A stretch of 64,000 nt of DNA from Urophycis tenuis (lineage: Eukaryota; Chordata; Actinopteri; Gadiformes; Phycidae): positions 1,454,919 to 1,518,918 of the forward strand of contig JAXIVH010000016.1 of NCBI GenBank assembly GCA_036785325.1, in the 5' to 3' direction. The first letter of the stretch is position 1, and each line of letters begins with the position of its first letter. Below are positions 55,001 to 64,000 of the stretch, one piece after another. The translations under genes were made by a program, and so were the position numbers. A model generated the notes under the pieces. That model was not told the DNA's origin. It was given only the letters and a program-made list of their open reading frames with translations, and did no database searches.

Positions 55001-57819
55001 GGGAGCAGAGCGCCGGGCTGGGACAGGGGGGGGGAGTGGATCAAGGGTTGAGGCAGGGAGGGGAGCAGGGGGGGAGGCAGGGAGAGGAGCAGGGGGAGGG
55101 GTGGGGGAGACGGAGGGGATAGTGGGGGGTATGGTAGCTGCAGGTGCTACGGTCTCCTCATCATCTGATATCTCCACCCTGTCGGGAACATTTTGAACAC
55201 GTGCACGTAAATATACCAGGCAGCTTTGAAGGAGGACACACACACACATGCACTCACAAATACATGTGCGGTGCGCGTGCACACATAAACACACACTGCA
55301 CATTGATTGGAATAATGGCTGAGGTTCTGTGTTTGCCCTCATAAACGTTGTGGATATGAAGGTGCAGTTTTACCTTTTGGCAACAAAAGATGGACTGCTG
55401 TTGAACGGTTCTGGTTCTTTTTCTGTGGACCTTGAGTTGGTTGTAGGAACACACACACACACACAAAATAGAGAGTTCCATTAGATCTCGCCATTCATAC
55501 ACTATCCTCTCAAGGAGAAGGGGACTTCTGAAATGTCATTGTTTGTTTTTTGCCATCGTCTGTCATCGAGGCTGGAAGCGGAAGCTTACTTACTCAAATT
55601 TCTTGGCAGCCGAGAACACGTAGGACCGCTGTCGAACCGAGGACTTCTTCAGAACGCCGCTGGCCGCCTCCGTCCTGCGCAGGAGAAGGACCACGCGTTA
55701 TGATGAACGGTCACGTGACCACGTGACCCCCCCCCCACCATCAGAATCCCACAATTTTTATTCCACGAATGCGGCTCTCCGCCTACCGTCTCTCCTGCTC
55801 CTCGAGGCTGAGCTGGCCCTCCGTCAGCGCCGGCGGGCTGGACTCCTGCGCAGCCGGCTGCACCGCAGCAGGGGAGGCTCTGCAACGGAGGCACGGCAGT
55901 CTTTTAGCATCAAAGGTCAACGGGATTCGCTCAGAGTGAAGAGGACTAGCGGTGTGGACTAGCTAGTATACAACAGTTAACCTAGCTATTTAAATGCTTG
56001 AAAACTCTGGTTCTGGTGACTTTATTACTGTATTGGCAGCGATGAAATGTTTCACCTTCTTATGACAAATGTACTCTGTGTGAGTCGCTTTGGATAAAAG
56101 CGTCTGCCAGATGCCCTAAATGTAAATGTAAATGAATGCTCTGCATCCGGCCCCAGTGGTTCCTCTGTGGGGAGTGGCGTGAGGAATTTTTTATTGTTTT
56201 GGTTGTGTTGTGTTTTTTTTTTGGTGTAATGGTTTGAGACATCCCCGTCATCACGGGTGCCTGGATCCGGGTGAACTTACCTGAAGCCGTTTGATGTTGA
56301 GGTGGCAGTTGGCTTGCTTTCCGTCTTAGTGAAAACACTCCTTTAAAAAAACAGACACATGATGTCATTCGGATCCTCTAAATTTGAAGTGTGTGTGTGT
56401 GTGTGTGTGTGTCTGCATGTGTGTGAGATATTTCTACTTGCCTGAAAGCTGAACTGGTGCAACAACAACAAAAAAACACACTGCAAAAACTACAGATCTG
56501 CTCTGGCAGAACATTTCTAAGCGTTTGATGAAAGCCCATATCTTACTTTCCCGCTACGGGCTGGGCGATGGGTGTGGCAGTTGGGGTCGGAGAGGCTGGC
56601 GTGGGCTCCCACGCTGAACTCAGACGACTGGCTCGGACCTCGGCCATCCTGCCATGAGAGTGAGCAAGGCCGCACACTTTGTCAATACAGGCGGTAAAGG
56701 AAATCGATGTGCGATATGGGTCTGCCACTTTCGTGTCGGACACCGGGGGGGCACAGGTAGATTAATCTCCCCTCGTTTAGTCTGCTGCCCGTTGCGTGGA
56801 CCCATCGTCTAGTGTTTATGAGCAACACCTGCGAAAAATGGTCTGTAGCGCACAGCAGAAACAATGTGATTAATAGCATGACGTTGCTCCTACCATGGCT
56901 TCTCCTCCACGCTGCTGTCTGCCTGGGTGTCGCTGCCACGCTGCATCCAGCTGTTGTCACCCTTCAACTTGGTGCGCACCTTGGTGGTACGAAACACAGT
57001 CGCTCGGTCCCCCTCTGACACCGAGAGCACAGAGGGAAGTTACACACAAACAAACACTTGTTTTGATTCACATTGTATAGTATTTTATTATATATCGTAT
57101 ATACTGTGTTACAGCGGTTCTCAACTGGTGGGTCACGGACCTGTTCTCAGTGGGTCGCGGGCCTTTGTCCGTTGTTAAGAAAAAAATCCTGTGCTTCTAT
57201 TTTGAAGAGGATTTTCTATGCAGCGGAGTGCCGTCTATTTTTGATCGCCTGAATAAGTGACTGAATAGTTTAATAGAACAGTTACTGAAGTGTTATGTCA
57301 GATACATTTGGGAAGTTGAAAAGTTTCCTCGATTTGGGTCGCGGCTTGTCATTAAGGGGTGATGGTGGGTCCCGAAGCCAGACCAGTTGAGAACCACTGC
57401 TGTATTATAAACTATATATTATACTACTATATTGTAAATTATACAGTATATAAGTTGTCATTGTCATCCTGTGTGACACCCTACTGTCCCATCTGGAATT
57501 GCTTAAGTAGGACTTTCTCATGTCCCGCATGCACATAGGCAGGCAGGTATGCACACACACACACACACACACACATTCATCACATTTCATCACAGTAAAT
57601 ATCTTACACACATAGACATCCACACCCACTCAAAAGGTGGATGGGTTCCAATGTGCATGTAAAACGGATTGGTGAGTTTCCTACAACACAACATTTTGTG
57701 TGACAGGTGTGTCAGTGACATCCATGGAATTCTCCTGGAATGAAGCAACCCGCTTTTCATTGCTGGAGCCCCATTTCCCCCCCACATACCCCAGATCTTG
57801 TCTGCTCACCTTTAGACAT
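45962..57819 (-). CDS. znf185: zinc finger protein 185 (LIM domain), 31 coding exons
   Basis: Actin-cytoskeleton-associated LIM protein. Start ATG at 57817-57819 (MSK), stop at 45962-45964, about 864 aa. Exons: 57810-57819, 56894-57014, 56547-56648, 56281-56340, 55787-55879, 55594-55674, 55374-55430, 54921-55178, 54366-54737, 53718-53783, 53549-53608, 53357-53416, 53030-53104, 52742-52816, 52490-52540, 52084-52151, 51848-51886, 51407-51472, 50775-50825, 50619-50663, 49956-50021, 49650-49700, 49387-49449, 48932-49036, 48250-48297, 48094-48129, 47124-47192, 46902-46973, 46716-46781, 46490-46595, 45962-46063. Conserved blocks: KVRTKLKGDNSW, EAASGVLKKS with YVFSAAKK, VKEYTNATELS, and the LIM domain CNYCGELVG to CHSNCFKCGVC to HCESCY. 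All introns from 2 to 29 are phase 2; the first is phase 1 and the last phase 0. Exon 16 (68 nt, expected 69) and the exon 9 donor each look one base off at a homopolymer. nsdhl is the upstream neighbour, as in humans. Confidence 0.88.
48298..48931 (-). other. znf185 intron 24 with CpG-dense core
   Basis: Contains CpG- and CGG-rich DNA (about 48350-48700, with ggcggcggcggcgg near 48511), unusual for an internal intron. It could hold an internal promoter for a short C-terminal isoform. No exon or start codon is supported. Confidence 0.35.
50031..50080. repeat. (CA)n microsatellite in znf185 intron 20
   Basis: About 24 ca units ten bases upstream (reverse strand) of the acceptor of exon 21. 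Confidence 0.93.
51651..51846. repeat. interrupted (GT)n block in znf185 intron 17
   Basis: Long gt runs separated by short unique pieces. The last run touches the donor of exon 17 (gtgtac). Confidence 0.92.
51972..52050. repeat. (CATA)n then (CA)n microsatellite
   Basis: catacatacata followed by a perfect ca run, just downstream of znf185 exon 16 on the reverse strand. Confidence 0.92.
52932..52990. repeat. T-rich minisatellite (about 9-bp unit)
   Basis: Repeated ctttttttt units. On the reverse strand this gives a false Lys/Glu frame next to exon 13. Confidence 0.85.
54066..54357 (+). mobile_element. tRNA-derived SINE beside znf185 exon 9
   Basis: A-box-like tactggttagggcttcgg, B-box ggttcgaacca, body with cttgagcaaggcacctaacc, and tail gttaaatgcagagaccaaat ending in (ttc)n. 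It lies in intron 9 in the orientation opposite to znf185, with its 3' repeat within about 8 bp of the exon 9 donor. It contains a perfect hairpin at 54201-54236. Confidence 0.9.
54201..54236. repeat. perfect 16-bp hairpin, 4-nt loop, inside SINE
   Basis: cttaaacccgatgcag, loop ctca, then ctgcatcgggtttaag. Confidence 0.95.
54366..54737 (-). CDS. znf185: znf185 exon 9, acidic with polyalanine
   Basis: Largest znf185 exon. It encodes VKTSVDTVVVVAEEVKVDEP, PEPFKDMEPG, a polyalanine run after VAAV, and ends near TRSDSP. The acceptor is gacgtacag. The expected phase-2 donor falls at CAG followed by GGTCAC: a GT is reached only after one more G, so either one G of the GGG run is an error or the real junction is phase 0, which would break the frame into exon 10. 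A SINE starts within a few bases downstream in the intron. Part of the znf185 entry. Confidence 0.7.
54921..55178 (-). CDS. znf185: znf185 proline-rich exon 8
   Basis: 258-nt exon encoding VEISDDEETVAPAATIPPT and then repeated LPASPPAPLPAS-type proline/alanine units. It is purine-rich on the + strand. Boundaries are acceptor cccgacag and donor gtgagt, phases 2 and 2. Low complexity suggests a flexible, possibly SH3- or WW-binding linker; that role is inference. Part of the znf185 entry. Confidence 0.8.
56065..56142 (+). mobile_element. SINE 3' tail fragment in znf185 intron 4
   Basis: gtgagtcgctttggataaaa, then gcgtctgcc and (aaatgt)n. This matches the common fish SINE tail; no tRNA head is found next to it. 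Confidence 0.8.
57112..57399. mobile_element. hAT-type MITE in znf185 intron 1
   Basis: Termini cagcggttctcaactgg and, inverted, cagtggttctcaactgg differ by one base. The flanks are ctgtgtta on the left and ctgtatta on the right, a 7/8 match as expected for an 8-bp hAT target duplication. The interior has gggtcgcgg words typical of hAT non-autonomous elements. No transposase is present. Confidence 0.85.
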
Positions 57820-59099
<1,280 letters not shown>

Positions 59100-59100
<1 letters not shown>

Positions 59101-60908
59101 GAGAAAGTGCTCTCTGTATGACAGCAGGTGTCTGCCTGGCTGAGCGAACAGGTACGGGCGTGAGCACCAGTCAGTCGAGGTAGGCGTGGGGGCGGACTGG
59201 GAAGGTGTGTTTGCCAGTATGTGTGTGTGTGTGTGTGTTTCTCCCATGTGCGTGTGCCTGTGTGAGCCCATTGGTGGTTGCTAAGAGCTGCATTTCTTTT
59301 TGTATTGTGCTTACTACGTCTGTGCTTAGTTTGGCTCAATGCAGATAGAGCATACCTGGCATACGCCGCTGACTCACAATATGGAATAAGAAACAGACAA
59401 ACGGGTGCGTGATGTTGGTGCAGAGCCGGCGGAACACCCATGGGAACGCATCCCCTGATGCGTAGGCTAGGCACAGGAAAATACCGTCGTCACACGGAGG
59501 CCTACAATGAATAACACACACACACACACTGCTTAGGCAAACATAACACATAACACATGAAGGCTTTTAATGAAGGTTAACTTGAGCCTGTGTATTGATT
59601 TGTTTGTACATATTTGTACATAATTACCATGATAGCATAATGTTTATCTTAGAACATTGCACTACATGCTAAGGGCAAATCAGCCTATTTTATATTGATG
59701 ATTCTTATTACATATTCTGAAATCTTTATCGAACCCTCACCCTAATCCTCAGCATTGAACAGAAATATTGTATTGCCAAAATATCTTGTGTGTGATAAAG
59801 CCTATGTTGCAGTTGGTATATTCACATCTGTATAGGCCAACATTGTATTTGCCAACTAACATTCTACCCTATTTCATTACAATTATGTGTACAGGCACAG
59901 ACAAATTAGGACTCCTCATGTAACATTTGGGTGTGGATCAATTGCTCAACACGTTTACGGCATTCATTAACGCACACTCACACTGAGCCGTCAAATATAC
60001 ACGAGGGGAGAGGTCCACATCAGGAGGTAGGTGAGGACTGAGAGACCTAAGGTTTCACTTTAGCAATGGCACGGGCTGGGGCAGACTGAAACGTAGCTCT
60101 GCCTCCCTCCCCTCTCTCCCTCTCTCTCTAGCCTGGAACCAGTCAGACAGCCCTGCTCTGTGATTCCTGACTCAAAAGTGTGAATCATTAGGGTGCCACT
60201 GGCTTACTTGAAAGAGGGAATGCAAGTAATGTGACACCACACCAAAAAATGCAAAAACAGGGCGACATGGTGGCCTGCATTCATCGCCACACCGCTGTGG
60301 CATGTGAGTCTAGGTTATCCAACATTTACACAGGAAGACAAAAATATCGAACAGGTGCACTGTGTTAGGGTAAGAGATAGAATGTGGTATGGCAAGTCTG
60401 ATAGGAGCATTTTTATTGGCCCAACCCCTCATTTCATTCCATGACAACCCGAGAACATATTCATAGAAACACATTCCATATAACCACCAGAGGTGATCAC
60501 CATTTTACTTTTACATAGTATGCGTATAACAGCACTGTCCAATGAAATCATAGATACTTTTCAATCCACTCCATGACAAAATGTATGGATTCAATATTTG
60601 ACTTGTTCAAATGAAGACAATGGTGGTATCAATGAATTGTGTTAACGCTGACATTGTACTTGCCCCGAGGTCCAACTCAAACTTTCATACAAAAAAAAAC
60701 TGTCTGGGGCTGATTGCTGCCATCTGCTGGTCACACCACCACAAGAAACAACGGTGCTCCGCGCATTGACGTCATACGTCCCGCCCAACAGATATTTTGA
60801 TCTTCAGAATTGAGTTTTTCGTGTGTCGTGAACCCATGTGTGTTTGTCGGTGTGTTTATCACCCGTTCCTCAAATCCCAACTCAAACCGGCATTCTCGAG
60901 AGCCACCA
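59100..60908. other. interval between znf185 and nsdhl
   Basis: The two genes point the same way (-). This stretch should contain the znf185 promoter and the nsdhl 3'UTR. No coding exon is recognised. Short ac/gt repeats lie at about 59216-59238 and 59514-59530. Confidence 0.5.
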
Positions 60909-62904
60909 CTAGGCGGCGCCGTGTCTGAGGTGAGGGTAGCTCTCCACCGTTCGGGCAATGGCCTCCGTCAGACCCACCAGCGGCTTGTAGCCCATGTCCC
61001 GCTTGGCGCGCTCACAGCTATAGTAGTGGTGGGTGCCTGCTAGGGCCACCCTCATGGGCGTGAAGGTGGGCTTGAAGGACACCAGGGGGCGCAGGAGCAG
61101 TGCCAGCAGCCAGAGCAGCACGGCCAAGCCGTACACCAGCATGTAGGGGAGGTGATAGCGTGGCGCGGAGTAGCCCAGCCCCACCAGCACCTGGGACATG
61201 AAGTCCCAGAACCGGACGGGCTCGTCGTTTGTAATGTGGTAAGGCTAAGACATGGAGACAAAATAGTTCAAATGTGGTTAACCAGGCCAATACACACACA
61301 CACACACACACATCTTCTTTGACATAGGTTAGCTCTACTGTGATGAACACGGCGAACGAATTAACCAGCCTGTCACTGAGAATAGAAGATGCTGCAATTC
61401 CTAAAAGGAAGAAGGTGCCGACACCTCTATGTTTTTTCGATGCTAGAGGGGCTGTGACGGGCTCACCTTCCCACACAAGGGCGACTCTGGCCTCAGGTGC
61501 TCAGCTGCTAGGATGTGCCCATGGACTACATTCTCCACAAAGGTAAAATCTACAAGGTTGCTTCCGTCACTAGGGGAGAGAGAAGGGACAGAGAGAAGAG
61601 ACAGACAGTCACACAGAGAGGCAGACAGAGAGAGAGGAAGACACAGAATACATTGTGTTCGAGGCTGCATCCTGGCCGTCCTCTCCCTCTCTTACCCGAT
61701 GATGAACTTCATCTTCCCCCTGCGAGCTGTGTCCACCAGGATCGGCACCAGCTGTGGGTCCCGGGGCCCAAAGATGCCATGAGGCCGGATAGCGACGGTG
61801 AGAAGGCCCCCAGCTTTGTCACAGGCCTCAAGGACCAACTACCACAACAACCAAAAACACAACCACTGCTCAGAGAAACGACAATATTACATCGAAACAA
61901 ATACACACCATTGATGTATTGACTTTTAATGACGTTGTCTTTCAGCAAGCACCGTTCATGGTTAATAGTGATGGCCTCTTACCTTCTCCTGCTGAATCTT
62001 GGTCTCTGTGTAGTAGTCCATAGGCTTCCTGGCATACGGAATGTCTTCAGTCCCATCCTTTATGCCTGCACCCTCGTAGACTACACTGGCACTGCTAGTC
62101 AAAACCAGTTTCTGGCCAAGTAAAAATATGAAATACATTAATGGTCAATTAAAAAAAAAAAAAGATAACACTTGTATTTCCTGTGTGGGCTCAATATAAA
62201 AGTACCATCTTGTGTGATCTGATCTACTACATTATTTTTTAACTCAGAGGTGAGAGGGATTTTCGACACAGTGCAACATTATACATTTTTCCATGGTGCC
62301 ACCATATGGTCTCACCTGGACTCCCAACTCTGTGCAGGCCTGGATCACGGTGCGTGTGCCCTGGACATTGACCCGCTGGAACAGAGCCCGGTCGTCACTG
62401 GCCGGAGCTGGAGAGGCGCAGTGAAACACCAGGGGCACGTCTTTCAGAGCTGGCAGGAGGGCCTGCTGGGACACAGACCACCAGGGGACAGCAGGGGGGG
62501 GTACACACCAAATTATTTGAATGTCACCTGCCACCCTCGCTCCCTCTGTAGGATGCATTGCTGAATACACGTCCAAGATACGATCTCACCGTCACACAGC
62601 AGGGGGGGGGGGAATAAAAACCTGCCTGTTTATCGCAGAGGTCTCCCTGGTGGAAGGTGACACCGGGAAGTTCGTAACTCTGGCGGATATCAAATACAGC
62701 CACGGAGTAGCCCCGCTCCAACAGCTTCTCCACCAGGTGTCTGCCAAGGAACCCGGATCCCCCTATGACCGCACAACGCTTACTGCTCTGGAAAGTACAC
62801 ATAACAACACGATTAACAGGACGAAACAGAGTAGGGCTTTTACCATAAACATGAATTGATGTAATATTGGATCGGCAGCTTACTGGTCGAACGCGTGTAG
62901 CCAT
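60909..62904 (-). CDS. nsdhl: sterol-4-alpha-carboxylate 3-dehydrogenase, decarboxylating
   Basis: ER/lipid-droplet enzyme of cholesterol synthesis that oxidatively removes the C4 carboxyl of sterol intermediates with NAD(P). Seven coding exons: 62884-62904, 62626-62787, 62316-62462, 61983-62111, 61696-61838, 61467-61569 and 60909-61244, giving 346 aa with all phases consistent. Extended SDR fold: cofactor motif GGSGFLG (residues about 16-22), VFHCASP, TSSASVVYEG, the catalytic YTETK pair (Tyr144 and Lys148), IRPHGIFGPRDPQLVPIL, LVDFTFVENVVHGHILAAE, HITNDEP, and a C-terminal membrane segment MLVYGLAVLLWLLALLL followed by PTFTPMRVALAGT. It is shorter than human NSDHL (373 aa), mainly at the N-terminus. 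No frameshift is seen. The exon 2 donor appears to be GC (CAG followed by gcaggt). Confidence 0.94.
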
Positions 62905-63300
62905 TATGAGACGTTAAAGTAAGCAGCAGTGGAGAAAGGACCATAAAGGTACACCTGCGCAACAGAAAAGTTGTTATATGTCCCTTTTCAATAGATAGCC
63001 ACACATGAACTACGTGCAACGTCATATGTTTTTAGCAACCACATCCGATATAACACAATAGTTTCAACTACTTACCTAAAGTCGGTACCTGAAGTTGATG
63101 CTGGATCCGAGTACAACAGAAGCCGCTCAATAACCATAGGTACCATTTTCTCCTAAACCAATGGGGTTGGCATACGTCAAAGAGCGTGCGGGTGGCGCTA
63201 GAGCTGTGATTGGGCAAATTAGTTAAAGGGCGGAACGGACAGCTCAATTGACCAATGGCTGGCGGAAACCACGGATCTGAGTGCAAATAGTAGTGAGAGG
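62905..63300 (-). promoter_or_regulatory. nsdhl: nsdhl promoter region with three CCAAT boxes
   Basis: CCAAT words at 63158-63162 and 63252-63256 and ATTGG at 63209-63213 are spaced about 45-50 bp apart, upstream of the nsdhl start on the reverse strand. NF-Y/CCAAT sites are common in sterol-synthesis promoters; no clear sterol-response element was identified. A short noncoding first exon is possible. Confidence 0.45.
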
Positions 63301-64000
63301 GCGAACCGGTAAAAGCAACGCGTTGGGTCAGACCATAGGGTCAGACCATTCAATTTATGGACTAGACTTTTATATATTTTTTATGTAATTATTATTTTTG
63401 ATAATTGAATTGCGATAAACAGTATACAACAGACAACGAATCATAAACAAATCAGTGCATACGACCAATTCAAATACAATGAAGGGTGAGAACGAGGTGA
63501 AATAAAGTGACTAAAATACACAAAAGTACTCGTTTACTTTTGTGTATTTTAGTCACTTTATTTCACCTCGTGAAAATAATAAAGAAAAGAAAAAGGCGCA
63601 ACGGTATAATCATTTGTTGAATAGTGGATACACTTTTCGAAAGTGACTAAATTCTTTTTTTTACTTGTGAATTTGCAGCAATTAATATGTAATTTGGCAA
63701 CAACATAGGCCTACATCAAGTTGAATTACTCGTCTGTAACAGAAAATGTTACAGACGCAGCCACCAAGTAGGCTATAACATATAATTAAGTATCCATTGT
63801 GAAAAACATTGCTGACTTCAAAATTACGTGATAATGATAATGATGATAATGGTAATGACCTGGTAATAATGAAACGTGCTTGTAAAGCCACAAAGACTCA
63901 AATAAATTACAAACAAAACAGGTTTCATGATGTTGTACATAGAAATAACTGCTCACCACTATATTCCTCTTTAAAGTGAGTGATAAATGCCATGGATTAA
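63301..64000. other. AT-rich flank, no gene seen
   Basis: AT-rich sequence with a long perfect hairpin (63492-63571) and a short palindrome at about 63735-63760 (gtctgtaac and gttacagac). No coding exon is supported. Confidence 0.6.
63492..63571. repeat. perfect 37-bp inverted repeat, 6-nt loop
   Basis: The left arm begins acgaggtgaaataaagtgac, ends at 63528, and is the exact reverse complement of 63535-63571. The loop is ctcgtt. Confidence 0.96.

Overview
The window reads as a teleost fish nuclear genome segment. It has vertebrate multi-exon genes with GT-AG introns, fish-type tRNA-derived SINEs, small DNA transposons, and many (GT)n, (GA)n, (CCA)n and G/C-homopolymer tracts. The dense simple repeats recall gadiform-like genomes, but I cannot fix the species. 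One 200-N scaffold gap lies at 10702-10901.

Layout. On the + strand, 51-9928 holds the first two coding exons of a neuroligin-3 gene (nlgn3). Its remaining exons are not seen before or after the gap. From 10.9 to 18.5 kb there is GC-rich and repeat-rich DNA with no gene I can support. An rgcc-like (regulator of cell cycle) gene lies on the - strand at 18.5-20.4 kb. A seven-cadherin-repeat protocadherin, closest to PCDH20, is on + at 23.1-25.6 kb. The myelin proteolipid gene plp1 (DM20 form) is on + at 29.28-34.10 kb with all seven exons. An unassigned exon-like ORF sits at 35.59-35.75 kb, and rab9b is on - at 39.4-40.05 kb. The protein O-fucosyltransferase-type gene fut11 is on + at 42.0-44.4 kb. 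znf185 (LIM-domain, actin-associated) is on - at 46.0-57.8 kb with 31 coding exons. nsdhl (sterol C4-decarboxylase) is on - at 60.9-62.9 kb with seven exons.

The gene set is a chromosomal neighbourhood, not a pathway. From general knowledge, plp1-rab9b and nsdhl-znf185 are adjacent pairs on human X, and nlgn3 is also X-linked. RGCC, PCDH20 and the ZNF185 paralogue SCEL are on human 13q, which suggests an old X/13 paralogous block. Several exons carry single-base frameshifts at homopolymers in otherwise well-conserved proteins (nlgn3, protocadherin, plp1, znf185). The pattern is extra G/C and missing A, and it points to base-calling error more than to pseudogenes.

Most notable: (1) znf185 is built from 27 consecutive symmetric phase 2-2 mini-exons; (2) a SINE abuts one of its splice donors; (3) several perfect hairpins have very short loops; (4) a likely GC-AG intron occurs in nsdhl; (5) a hAT-type MITE has a near-perfect 8-bp target duplication; (6) a 407-bp palindromic MITE lies inside plp1; (7) there is an unexplained exon between plp1 and rab9b.
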